A stretch of DNA of 64,000 nucleotides, taken from NCBI RefSeq assembly GCF_004359215.1, contig NC_090610.1, positions 12,131,379 through 12,195,378 on the forward strand, written 5' to 3'. Both the position numbers and the translations under genes were made by a program. Within the stretch, counting starts at the first letter, position 1. Each line of letters begins with the position of its first letter. This document shows, piece after piece, positions 44,577 to 55,816 of the stretch. The stretch comes from Bremia lactucae (lineage: Eukaryota > Oomycota > Peronosporomycetes > Peronosporales > Peronosporaceae). The notes under the pieces are model-generated. The model was not told the origin of the DNA and searched no databases. It worked only from the letters and a program-made list of their open reading frames with translations.

Positions 44577-47500
44577 TCGCCAACGAAAGAGATAGCTCGT
44601 TCGAAGCCCCTTTGCCTAACGGTGGTTTAAGAGGCGTTTAACAAGAAAACGCTTCTCACCACCCGAATCCGTCAATGCATGTGGAGGAGGAGGAAAGAAC
44701 GGGTTCGCCTCGTTTGACGAGCCCGAATCAATATCGTTATTAGGATCACACCTTTTAGTTTTTGAGGGAGGACATTGATCACGAGGGATCCCGTCGCCGC
44801 GAGATAGCGGTGACGGTTGATAATGTTAATCATGACTAGTTGAAAAGGTGTGCGAAAATTGCGACTGATCAACTGGTGAACAAAAGGACACATCACTCCC
44901 TTCAAAACAAGCTGGTGACAGCTCGTCAGAAGATCTCTTCCTTGGAGGATGTAGTGGATCGTCTGGTTCATGAGAACCAGACTTTGTCCCGAGACTATCA
45001 TTCTTAAGCTCGGAACCATCAGGCGTTTACAGACGCCATAGACCGTTACGGGGCCAGAATCGGAAGAAGCCTCGTACTGATGGTAAGGGCGGTGGCGCCC
45101 AACATAAAACGTAAGATGCGTACGTATCCTACGAGGCAGATCGATCGTGTACGCATTGCCTTGGCGGTGCAGTACACATAACGGGCCGATATACATAAGC
45201 AGCAATTTATTACTGCCCACATTCGTCACTACATGTTTTGGTAAGTTATCCGTAGACAGTATGACTAGGTCGTTGACATTAAATGAAAGAATGTTGGCTC
45301 TCCCATTTTTGTCAGAGTTTCGTTTCTGTCGGTCCACCACATCGGCGATGGAATTTTGTACGAAACGGACCACTGCTTCTCTAGCCAGCAGGAAACCACT
45401 TGCTGACTTAATTTTTTTTTGTGTTCAGTGCGAGCGATCGCACTGCGGAGATGTCAATCTCCTCTTCGGTGAGAGCATTATTGTTCTAAAATACTCAGCA
45501 TCGTTATCAAAGTCAGTAAAGCTTTATTGATTTTACTGAGTTTGTTCACTTCAATGTTATTTAGATCAATATTGGTATCCTTTGCATTGACGCTGGGTCT
45601 ATACGCGATGAGCAAGAGTAGAAAGTTCTTTGCTCGAGCGAGTCCCTCCCCCCATGTCTAAGAGTCACTCTCAAAGAAGGTGGGTATACGTGGATGGTAT
45701 TAGCCGTTCACGTAAAACGGTGTATGCTTTGTCGAGGCCTGTACTGAATTGTTTTGATGGCAAATTCTACCATCGGTAAGAACTCGCTTTAATGCGTAGA
45801 ATGGACGTATCCCGAAGTATCTCTTCGAAGTTACGGTTTGCACGCTCCGTCTGACCATCTATTTCAGGATTATCAAAAGCTGACATCTTCAATTGTGTTC
45901 GAAGTGTTATAAGCACAATTTACCAAAATTCCGCCGCGAGTTTAAGGTCACGATCTGAGACCAGTTTGCGGGGTAACTCATGAAGTGTCAACAAAGACAC
46001 GATCATAGCTTTTGGCTGTGATCGACTCCGGTACTGCAGCAAGTGTACCATTTTGCTCAAACGATCAGCAGAAACAAAAATACCTTAATTCTTGCGATCC
46101 TCATCGAGAAATCCGAAGACGAAGTCCATAGACACGGACTGTCAACACTCTGCCGGAACAGGCTGAGATAGTATCGGAGCACGGGATGAAGCACTCGGCT
46201 GCACCCATTGACAAAGCACATATGTACTTGCGGAAGGTCTTCTACTGGCGTGGCCAGTAGAAGTCGCAACTTATCGTGAGATAAGTCTTCTTACGTCCAC
46301 GATGACCGTTTATTGGTGCATCGTGGCACTCATACATGATGCGTAAACGCAAATCATTATGGGTGGGGATGACGACACGAGGTGAGTAGCGAACCTATCC
46401 TGGTGGTGTAGTAGTCCGCCACTCACTTCAAAACCTGGAGGCCCCGTCGATACCCGGGGCGGACAAATCCTTTAAAGCATAATGGGAGGTGTTTTTGTCC
46501 TGTGCACCCAAAAAGGTGTACATGATTAGAAATTCAAAAACTAACCAATCATCAATTGAAAGGCAAGTCCGCTGTAACACGAGGTGTGTTGCGAGCAATG
46601 GCTATATTATACAATAAACATTGCGTGTTGTATATCGATCTGTTGAGGATCAATACAATATCGATATCGACAATCCTTTTAAGGGTTGTTGAGATAGATT
46701 TCTTAGGTAATCCATCAACCGTTTAAGAGCCTTATCCCCTTGATAAGCTCTTCTACTCGTCAAGTAATGTTGACGACGGAACACTTATTGTTGCAACAGT
46801 GGCCTTGTGCTCACTATAATTTGCACAGCCGGCTTAAAATTAGGCCGGGACGAAAAGGAATCAGTGATGGCGTTAAGTCGTCCTGATAATTACTCTACCG
46901 TGTGTAAAGACGTATGGTCCGTATATAGAATGAATGGTCTATCTCCGAAGAGATAGATCCAAAAATTAGCTAGTGCATATTTCATGGCAAGGCGTTCCTT
47001 GTCATGCATTGGATAGTTGCATTCAGCTGGTTGAAGCTGATGCGATTGACAACCGATGACGCACTCTGCGCCGTCTGTAGCATATTGCATCGACGCACAG
47101 CCGATTGCAAATCGCAGGCGTCACAGACCCCATGAAATGGTCGGCCTTGGTCAGCAATCACCAGGGCTGGCGATTGCATCAAGCTTTGTCTAATACCCTC
47201 AAAGGAACGCTGACAATCAGCATTCCAAGGCCATTTAACATTTTCTCAACAAAGAAAAGTATGTACTGTCATTTCGGTATAATTGCGTTAGTACTTGTGC
47301 AGGTACGTCGCAAAGCTGAGAAACTTTCGAAGTCCCTTTACATCGACTGGCACAGGCCAATCGGAGATCGCCTTGATCTTTTCCGGATTTGGGCGTAAAC
47401 CGTGTTTACCCACGATGCGCTTAAGAAGTAGTATTTCGCTTGCAGCGACTATACACTTCTTGAGATTTGTATGCAACTTGTGATTATGCGCAAATGTAAG

Positions 47501-49057
47501 AACCTTTCGGACGTGGGTACGATGTACTTCAACGTGACTTTCGATTCATGACTCTGCTAGGAACGGAGACATCATCAAAATAATTCGGTGCGAAATCCCG
47601 CATCAGTCTTAACAGATTGTTTACACATCTCTTGAATATCGCAGAGGCATTACTAAGTCCTTAAGTCCCTGTGGCATGACTAGCCCCTCCCATAGCATAC
47701 CGCTTGGGGTGCTTACTGCTGTGAACGGGATATTTTGTTCACGCATAAGGATCTGATAGAATTCATCTACAAGATCCATTAACAAAAATATAGTACTTTT
47801 GACATACCGTCAATGATTAAGTCTTTTCGTGGTATCGGCGTTTGAGCCGGTACCGTTGCAGCATTAAATTTACTGAACGCATGCAAGTTAATTTCCCTCA
47901 CATGGCCCGCTGCTAAGCGATCGGCAAAGATTTTGTCGATCGCTAATACTTTTTCACGAGGCAATGACCATTGCTTCATGACCCAGTATTTCGAATCTGG
48001 AATCAGGTCATTTTCGTTTCGAGTGCCTTTATCCTTATGCAGCCCGCGCGGTGCGGACAGAGGGAATACATCCTTGAATTTAATTAAATCTTTTTATAAA
48101 GGATTGTATTCAAAGACTCCAAAGATTGGGACGTAAAATGTTCAACCCGGGGCTTCTCATCGGGAACACTTTCGTTTATCAATTAGCTGATGAGATCCCG
48201 TTCGTTCTCGACAAATACTATTGCCGACCGAATATCGGCCACATAGCTGTAATCTGTGAAAAGGACGTAGAGCTGCATGACTTTGCCGCTGCGCAGATCA
48301 CGCAAGAACCGTTTCGGTTCAAGCGTTGGCAAATGAGTTATTCTCAAAGCTATCTTCGGAGGCGCTATCAGATCAAGTGTATAAGCGCCTACACTTGATC
48401 CATTATTTACTAAGACAATTAATGTTAATTTCCACTTAAGATATTATTTTTAAAGGTATTTGAGAACCTTTGACCACAGTTTTCTGGGTACTTATTCCCG
48501 CAAATTTTTAAGGACCGATTTCCTCACGTTTTATTGCGGGAATATCCTCCCTAATTGCCTTTAGCTGTAATTGCGCATCCACAGTGAGATCCTCTACAAG
48601 GGACTTTCCAGTCGATCTTGGACTTTCGCACTGCCTCTTATGTATTGGCGTTTCAAATTTTCTTGGATGTTGCTGTCCAAGCAAGCATCCTTCTTTTGTA
48701 CCACTCAAATTATTCGATTGGTCGAACTTCGACGCTGCCTGTGCTTCTGCACAGCCGTCGCGATCTAACTTCACATTATTACACTGAGATCTTGTGCAGT
48801 CTTGGAAACGGCCAAAACACAAGTGAGGCCATCGACATCCGCACCCTTGTGGACGCTCCAAGACGTTCATCAGATGACCCTGAAACGAGATACAGGCATC
48901 GACACGGCTTGATGCTGCCAATTTATACATGGCTCGTACTTTCTAAGCCATAGTAATTAATGGAACGATGAAATCAGCATCGTACTGGTTACCCTTTAAC
49001 GTATACTGGATACCAACTACACGTTTCTTTCAAGACGCGCCAGATCCCATATGCCCA
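44577..49057 (-). pseudogene. Ty3/gypsy pol relic, family B, minus strand, gag deleted
   Basis: Reading from 49057 leftward: a Gag start (ATGGGCATATGGG) jumps directly to linker and protease text (48990-48508). Next comes RT (47979-47779: REKVLAIDKIFADRLAAGHV, NAATVPAQTPIPRKDLIIDG; thumb 47476-47288: NLKKCIVAASEILLLKRIVG, ISDWPVPVDVKGLRKFLSFA), RNase H (47182-46890: FHGVCDACD, QLQPAECNYPMHDKE), integrase core near 46300-46060, integrase C-terminus to 45373-45000 (DVVDRQKRNSDKNGRANILS, YIGPLCVLHRQGNAYTIDLP). RNase H precedes integrase in the normal order, unlike the plus copy. Multiple stops. A reverse-strand frame follows at its 3' end. Confidence 0.75.
44750..45114 (+). pseudogene. Antisense accessory ORF at retroelement 3' end (copy 2, partial)
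   Basis: On the strand opposite to pol: DQLVNKRTHHSLQNKLVTAR, QKISSLEDVVDRLVHENQTL form a coiled coil with leucine/valine heptads, broken by stops. The C-terminus RKKPRTDGKGGG-AQHKT ends at a stop at 45112-45114. The same C-terminus and stop occur in the copy ending at 53303. The 5' part of the frame is missing because the element is truncated near 44577. Function unknown. Confidence 0.5.
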
Positions 49058-49102
49058 TGTTGGATGGAAACGTACGTTGGACTACGAAGTGCTATCAGGT
49101 TT

Positions 49103-49341
49103 AACAGGGCATTTTTCGTTAGTGCTGATATTCGTACTATTTAACGTACACTGCTTTCAGTGAAGGCGGGTGCCGCGACTTCTACACGTACACAACGTGC
49201 AGAAAAAAGGTCCCAAGTAGCTTACAAGTCTTAATTACTAAAGGTGAATACTAACGCTTTAGAATAGGGAAAATTAATAATTAAGTTCTTTCATAACGAT
49301 CTTCTATCTATTTTTTTAATTATATAATGCGCCTCCCCGCA
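49103..49341 (-). repeat. Family B LTR fragment, 5' LTR of the minus-strand element
   Basis: AACAGGGCATTTTTCG onward matches the U5 and R part of LTR B. The primer site CTGATAGCACTTCGTAGTCC and Gag start lie on its left (minus strand). At 49341 it is cut, and family A gag text in plus orientation begins. Confidence 0.65.
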
Positions 49342-50137
49342 TACCCGTCGTCCCGAAATCTTGAAGACAGACATCTTTAAGTATAGGTGAGTCGAAGAAG
49401 ACTCCCTCCTAAGATGGTCCGTTGGGTCGGACCATGCCATACGGACTCGTCACATCGTCGACGAGCAAATGCAAGTCGCATTTGCTCAGTCAAATGTGGC
49501 AGGTCGTGCCATACTAGGTCTTAAGTTGCGCGACCCATATGTCTTTGGGTCGCTAGAGGCTTTTCAAAGCCGGCTCAAACAGACATTTGAACCGCCTACG
49601 GCTGAGCTCAGAGTTCGATCAGAGCTTCTGAAACTCAAGCAAGGCAAGCGTGATATTCCCACTTATGCCCAGCATATACGACTCTTAGCGAGTTGTATTA
49701 CAAACAACCCAGTTGATGAACACACGCTGATTACGGTGTTCATGCAAGGTCTTACGATAGTCCCGTAACGACCCACCTGTTCCGTTTGGAACTGAATACG
49801 CTAGAAGAAGCAATACCCGTTGCGGAACAGGAGGATTTTAGCTTGAGACAGGCTCAAGCTAGTTCGTCATCGTATCGTCCTCCACGACGACACGAGCTTG
49901 GAGATCCAGAACCTTTGGACCTCTCTTACATGGAAAGCGAGAAATCTCGCTTTTTGAACAATACGCGATTGCAGAAATGCAATCGCTTTCAAAGTTAGGA
50001 CAATACGCTCATGAGGTAGTGCCCCACGCCCAGTACCGAGAAGTACTGAACAAAATTATGGACCGAATGCCAAAAAGGGCAACGGTCAGTAAAAACAATC
50101 CCACTGTTGCAACATTTATTTTAAGTGTTCCGTCATC
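49342..50137 (+). pseudogene. Ty3 Gag, family A, 5'-truncated
   Basis: RRPEILKTDIFKYR, QMQVAFAQSNVAGRA, LKLRDPYVFGSLEAFQSRLK, LLKLKQGKRDIPTYAQHIRL, ASCITNNP and the LDLSYMESEKSRF-NN-TRLQKCNR block give most of the core and the knuckle start. It begins inside Gag and carries frameshifts. At about 50130 it joins directly to text from between RNase H and integrase, so protease, RT and RNase H are deleted. Confidence 0.75.
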
Positions 50138-51472
50138 AACCGTATTTGATGACATAAAGAAAGTTAACGCAGAAGATAAGGACCTTCTGTGTTTAATGGA
50201 TCATCTGATGAATCCATCCGATAAATCCTAAAGATTTACCAACTTTATTTTGATCGTCATCCGATCGATACACAAGACGCAGCGGCTTATTGTATTACTC
50301 AGCCGTTGCCAACGACACTCCACGTGTCGTCGTCCCAACTCACAATGATTTGCGCTTGCGCATCATGTATGAGTGTCACGATGCACCAACAAGTGGACAT
50401 AGTGGACGTGAGAAGACTTATCTCACAGTAAGTCGCGACGCGACATTTACTGGCCCCGCCAGTATCAGTTCGTGCGCAAGTACATTCGTGATTGCGAGGT
50501 ATGTCAACGGGTGAAGCCTAGCCCTTCATACCGTGCGCCTCTCCAACCTCTACTTCTTCCGGCAGAGTGCTGGCAGTCCGTATCTATGGACTCCGTCTTC
50601 GTCTTAGACGATCACAAAAATAATCGTTGTTTTTGTAGAAAGATTCAGCAAGATGGTACATCTTCCTGCAGTACAGAGTCGATCATGGCTCCGGGCTGTG
50701 CCCGTGTTTCTATCGACACGGTATTCAAACTCCATGGTTACTCCGTGAAATGGTCTCGGATAGAGATCCACGGTTTACGGTGGAGTTCTGGCAATCCGTG
50801 TTCCGATCTCTCGAAACACGGCTGACTATGTCAACATTCGCTCACCCAGAAACGAATGGTCAAACAGAACGCCTATATCGCGTCCTAGAAGAGATTCTTC
50901 GAGGTTCCGTCCAATCGTATCCGAATTGGAGCGAGTTTTTACCGATGGTCAATTTCGCCATTAAAAATTTGGTGCATGCGTCTACAACGCATACACCGTT
51001 CTTCGTGGATGGCGTAAGCCATCCACGTATACCCACCCAATTAGAAGGAACCTCTAGTTTAAGGGGGGGGTGGACTCGCACGAGCAAAACCATTTCTGGC
51101 CTATGCTTATCATGCGTCGGAGTTAACAACGACCGGAATGATGTCGATGTCGCCTCAATCGACATCGAAGATGAGAAAACTTTCATGGCAGTGAACACAA
51201 AGCGCATTCAAAAAGACAAAACAAATGAGTCAGCAGAGGTATTTCTGCTGACTCGAGAATCAGTAATCCGTTTCGTACATGATTCCATTACTAACGCAGT
51301 GGACCGTCAAAAACGGAACGCAGACAAACATGGAAGAGCAAACGTTCTTTCATTTAAAGTTATTGACCTAGTGCTACTCTCTACTGTGAACTTACCTAAG
51401 CGTTTAAACACTAATGTGAGTAGCAGTAAACTACTACCCAAATTCATTGGGCCATTTCGTGTACTGCATCGC
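50138..51472 (+). pseudogene. Ty3 integrase fused to Gag by deletion
   Basis: HHCC finger: LRIMYECHDAPTSGHSGREK, WPRQYQFVRKYIRDCEVCQR (frameshift between). Core: SVSMDSVF (the Asp kept, F changed), MVSDRDPRFTVEFWQSVFRS and HPETNGQTERLYRVLEEILR. C-terminal: TNAVDRQKRNADKHGRANVL, KLLPKFIGPFRVLHR. The frame 50750-51490 is open for 246 codons, the best-preserved integrase piece here. It ends by running into an LTR A remnant at 51473. Confidence 0.8.
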
Positions 51473-51507
51473 AGTGTTAATTTCATGTAACGATACACCC
51501 CGTTACG
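51473..51507 (-). repeat. Remnant of a 3' LTR, family A, with polypurine tract
   Basis: AGTGTTAATTTCATGTAACG, ATACACCCCGTTAC is the last part of a minus-orientation LTR A on the plus strand. The minus strand just upstream of it reads AAGGGAGGGGTG (51509-51520), a polypurine tract in the correct place. This makes it the 3' LTR start of the minus-strand element to its right. Confidence 0.75.
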
Positions 51508-51629
51508 TCACCCCTCCCTTAAACGACAATCACTGTGACTGTCATTGGATAGAGTGGTCACAATAAGACCACTTAATTAAAAACGGTGTTGATTGGTCAA
51601 AACCATCAATTTAATTCTATCGCATGGTT

Positions 51630-53303
51630 AACGAGTTCATGCGCTATGCGAATAGTGCGGCGCCTTCGGCTGCGATTCATGCAGCCGCGGGCGACGCTTA
51701 ATTGTCTCTTGTGGCAGACGTCCGTCTGCCGTAGTATCGTCTTCTCCCGCAACTCTAAATGTCGCGGGTCCACGTGGTGAGTCACTACGTGAATGCGATC
51801 CCTCTTTGGAGGTCGACTACGAATGCGGGTCGAAAGAAATGGCCGACTCCGGGAGAACAGAACAGTCGCCTGGTCATCGTCAGGCGGCTCACTGAGAGTC
51901 TTTAAATTAGGAGGCATGATGGACGTGCTTATAGCGTTCGCTATAGCATGTTTAATTCCGACGATGAGGATGATTCCTCATCGCCAGCACCGTCTCCCGT
52001 GCCGTCACCCGCACTTATCTCTGTGCGTCGTGATGACGATGACGTAAGCCATCGTAATAAACGTCATTGTGGTACCCCTGCTTCAGTAGATACCACTCAG
52101 GGGAGCGTAGACAATAAAGTGTCTCGTCTTACCCCTGAGAAAAAGCCGTGGCTTTGCCCGAACGGCTAGTTAGTAGCTTGTCTGGAGAGACTACTACTCA
52201 CAATAAATATCTTTTTTTATTGCGACGAAGCTACGTGGCCTTGATCCCAGCACGAAGAACTTTCCGCTGAGGAAGACTATTATCTCGATGCTTTCTCAAG
52301 CATCGATGGTACAGTGGCAAAAACACACGAGATAAGATCTCGATGATGCAAGCCTGGAGCGCATTCATTCGCAATGTCGAAGACTTTGGACGCGAATTCT
52401 GGCTTCAAAGACTTAACGCGGTTCGCGTTAACTTTGAGAAACGAACTCCAAGCGGTGCAAGGTATGAATTGCATCGGTTGTCTCGTGAGACAGGACTTTC
52501 ATGCCTCACGTGGGGTGATCCCTGTCCGTATTGTGTTGACAACACGAAACGAGTCAAATGGGATGTTTATTTCTTTTTTTCGCCCTGGGGAAGGGCTCGC
52601 ATCTCTATCGAGATGCGCGATGCGATTGACGTTTTGCAATCGATTTACAGGTGCCAGGGGCGCGTGTTTTCCGTTGGGCCTTCTGAACCATCGGATGGGT
52701 CTCGTCATACTGACGGACGAGGCCCTCAACGTCAACAACCAGCTGGGAACGAGGTTTCCAGCTGTCATGTGAAGGTTAAAACCGCGTCAGCGAAAAAGAT
52801 AACTCGTTCGCTGCCCCATCACATCACGGTGGTTTAGAATACGTTCTACAAAAAACGTTGACCACCGTGAGAATCCACCAATAGTTGTGGTGGAGGAGGA
52901 AAAATTAGATTCGAACCGTGTCGGATCTTGAGTCGAAGATCGACAAACTCGATCGCTACCTGCATGTATTGGAGGAGGGTCTTATATACGAGTGAGGTAA
53001 GCGTCACTCATTGGAGCAGACGGTGCAAGCTCATCATATCGAACGGTCTTCCAACTTCTCGAAGAGTGCGTACTCAATGTTGGAGTACAAACGGAAATAT
53101 CACGCTCTTCGTGATGAGCTGCGTCAGCTCATCACGGTTTCGAGGATCTTCGGACCCGACATGAGAATCTCTAGATTCAACATGAGAATCTGGTTCGTAA
53201 CCACAAGAATCTTTTAGAGATTCTTGAAAAGGGTGGTCAGATCCGTCCTCGGAAGAAACCGCGTACTGATGGTTCGGGCGGAGCCGGCCAACGTAAAACG
53301 TAG
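51630..53303 (+). pseudogene. Antisense accessory ORF of a Ty3 element (copy 1, broken)
   Basis: Plus-strand coding text runs opposite to pol: VNEFMRYANSAAPSAAIHAA; NSDDEDDSSSPAPSPVPSPA, then RRDDDD; a region with CIGC (52470) and, in the next frame, CPYC (52525), giving CxxC-x14-CxxC; GEGLASL and AMRLTFCNRF; a long coiled coil (SDLESKIDKLDRYLHVLEEG, SMLEYKRKYHALRDELRQLI, HENLVRNHKNLLEILEKG); and a basic end RPRKKPRTDG stopping at 53301-53303. At least five frameshifts or stops break it. The C-terminal end is shared with the copy at 45114. I know of no domain name for it. Plant Tat-type gypsy elements also carry antisense ORFs in this position, so this is a plausible analogue. Confidence 0.55.
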
Positions 53304-53373
53304 GATGCGTTCGCATCCTACGAGGCAATTTTATTGTGTATGCATTGCCTTTTTTTGCTAGACGCACTGTCAT
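53074..53373 (-). pseudogene. Pol C-terminus fused to protease remnant
   Basis: MTVRLAK from the protease region is joined to KGNAYTIKLPRRMRTHPTFY, VGRLRPNHQY from the end of integrase. RT, RNase H and most of integrase are deleted between them. The frame is open to 53074 and overlaps the plus-strand accessory frame over 53074-53303. No chromodomain is visible after YVGRLRPNHQY. Confidence 0.7.
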
Positions 53374-54760
53374 CCTCGTTAGAGGGATATCACGCTCAAC
53401 GAACTTGAGCCTGCGATCTTCGAGCGATTGGCGTCGAATAAAGTTGTTCGACGCCCCACAATTGACTTGGGACTTGGGGACTTAAGCGGGAATTTATTCG
53501 ACACATTTATTTCAAGGTGGTGAGGTTAACCTCATCACCTAGGGCGGTTATACACAATGTTTGTGTGTGAGGGGCAACTTTCGTCAAAAGGCCTGCAAAT
53601 TCTTTTGACGTTGTTGGATCAGTAGGGCGCGCCGCACCTACTGACCCCGACCGTTTTTTTTTGTTTGACGCTCCGCCTCGCCGTTGCAATTTTGCAACAG
53701 CGTTGGATCCGCGTGCTCCGCTGTTCCTATCGGGAGGTCGATCTTTTCGCTTAGTTTTTGTAGGTACTGGCCGTGGGACTTTACACGAATAGGCGTAGTG
53801 GTCCGGCTTTTGACAACGATTACATTTTTTCTAATCGTTCGTAATTTGAAGAGCGAGGTTTCTCGCTCTCCATATACGAGAGGTCCATATGTTCTGGACC
53901 TCCGTTTTCTTGTCGTCTCGGAGTACTATAAGCTTCAGAGTGGACAAAAGCCTGTTTAAGACTTATACTACTCCTGTTCGCTATAGAAATCGCTTGGTCA
54001 AGCGACTAGTTGAAGCCGGAATAGGTGATTCTTAACATGACCGTCTGCAAGACCTTATGTAAGCACAGTTACCTGTGTCTCTTCATCAATTAGATGACTC
54101 TGACCAGGTATCGTGTATACTGGGGATAAGCGTGAAGGTAACGCTTGCCCTGCTTCAAATCCAGTGGCTCGATCAAGCTCTGAATTCGGCACGTGGCGGC
54201 TCAAATGTTTGCCTGAGCCAGAAAGCCAGGTCTTGAAGGCCTCATACGACCTAAAGTCATACGTGCCGTAAAGCTTGAGCCTAAGGCCCAAAATTTGGCA
54301 CGTCTGGCCAAGCTGGATGCCAAACTTTACTTTGATGCGGTGTTCTTCAATTGCATCGTCTAATTTATCTCAAAAGGGAGTCATCTTCAACTGCGTTAAG
54401 CTTAGTGATTTCGATCGTTAAGCTTCGAGTCGACGCGAAAGCGTCGGCCCGTTTACAGCACGTAAATGCTGTTATCTTAGCAGTTCCAACTGTTGTATAC
54501 CCTGTTTCTCAGCACTTATGCGTGTTAAGAGCCTAGCTGGTGAAACAAGGCTACTTTTCTTGGGCCCGTCGAATTCATGCTGTATAAACTCGGCTATAGC
54601 AGCATGTTGCTCATCTTTTCGTAAAGCAAACAACATGGCGCAAACGGCTGAACTCATACGTTCGACCGCTCTCCGTTCAAGGTCATTCAAATGAGTGAAC
54701 CTTACACGGGTTGCGTTATAGCCTTCATGAGGGGCTTCAAGCCCCCCTTTCTTCATCACT
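53374..54760 (-). pseudogene. Ty3 Gag and protease, family B, minus strand
   Basis: Reading leftward from 54759: EAPHEGYNATRVRFTHLNDL, ERRAVERMSSAVCAMLFALR; core pieces at 54291-54055; an intact CCHC knuckle CNRCQKPDHYAYSC at 53783-53824; then PTDPTTSKEFAGLLTKVAPH, TQTLCITALGDEVNL at the start of protease. Frameshifts separate the parts. Confidence 0.7.
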
Positions 54761-55169
54761 TAAAAATTGTTAATTGATATATTATCTCAAATGTAGATAA
54801 TATTTGGAGAATATTACTTTACGTAGTAATATTCCGAAAGCTCAGCAATTGGTACATATAGGCCATTATATTTACTTTCTCCGCGGTCTAGTCAGCGCTG
54901 GACGCTCTCAAAGAGAGAGAGAGAGAAAAGACTTTATTACATGTTTTCTATTAGTATATATTTAAGTTTATTTTGAATAGATAGAAACAGAAGAACTTAA
55001 TTATATTAAATACAGTTATCTTCTAACCCTCTTTAAAGGAAGTGTTGTAAAGAGAGTCTTCCTTTGCACGTACTAGTGTACGTAAAGTGACGTGAGGCAC
55101 CACAGCACGGAGGCAGTGCGAAGTGGACTTGTACTGAAAAGCAGTACAAGTCGGCAGTGCCCCGTTACA
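54757..55169 (+). repeat. Family A LTR, 5'-truncated, plus orientation
   Basis: It starts within the LTR at ACTTAAAAATTGTTAATTGA and ends GCAGTGCCCCGTTACA. It lies between two pieces of family B gag, so it interrupted or replaced part of that element. Confidence 0.8.
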
Positions 55170-55220
55170 TATTATTCCTCGTATAGGAAATAATATTTAT
55201 GTAACGGGCACCCCGTTACA
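55170..55220 (-). repeat. Family B LTR end fragment
   Basis: ATATTATTCCTCGTATAGG...TTATGTAACGGGCACCCCGTTACA. On the minus strand it starts TGTAACGGGGTGCCCGTTACA, which is the best-preserved LTR B terminus in the window. Confidence 0.75.
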
Positions 55221-55371
55221 ATCAAGGTCGTTTAATAATTGACTGTTCACGCGTTGCGTGGAAGCCTTCTTGAGGGGCTTGAAAGCTACCTCCTTCTTCA
55301 TCTAAGATGTCCATGTTGAATGGAACGTGCGTAGACACGTAGGCCGTTGAACGGACTACAAAGTGCTACGA
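55221..55371 (-). pseudogene. Family B Gag start, leader and primer site
   Basis: On the minus strand: GGACTACAAAGTGCTAC of the primer site (55352-55368) reads in reverse, followed by the leader, ATGGACATCTTAGATGAAGA (Gag start) and FQAPQEGFHATREQ. Truncated after about 30 codons. Confidence 0.65.
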
Positions 55372-55816
55372 TGTAACGGGGTGTATCGTTACATGGAATT
55401 AACACCTAACGGTTATTAATTAATATATTATCTAAAACGGTAGATAATATTTGGAGAATATTACTTTACATGGTAATACTCTCAAGGCTTATCCATTGGT
55501 AGAAATAGACCAATATATCTACTTTCTCCGCGGTCCTTCAGCGCTAGATGCGCGCAAAGAGAAAGACAGATAAAACTTTTAGTAAATGTTTCGTATTAGT
55601 TTATAATTAAGTTAGTATTAAGTAGATATACAAGAAGGACATAATTATTATACTAATAAAGTTTTTCATTTTAACCCTCTTTAAAGCAAGTGTTTTAAAA
55701 AGGGGACTTCCTCTGCACGTACTAGTGTACGTGAAGTGACGTGAGGCACCACTCGCACTGAGGCAGTGCGAAGTGGACTTGTACTGAAGCAGTACAAGTC
55801 GTAGAGCCCCGTTACA
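55372..55816 (+). mobile_element. Solo LTR, family A, with 5-bp target duplication
   Basis: 445 bp, TGTAACGGGGTGTATCGTTACA to AGCCCCGTTACA, flanked by TACGA at 55367-55371 and 55817-55821. It is inserted into the primer site of the minus-strand family B element. The U5 end has three consecutive hairpins (55716-55733, 55754-55770, 55776-55800). Confidence 0.95.
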
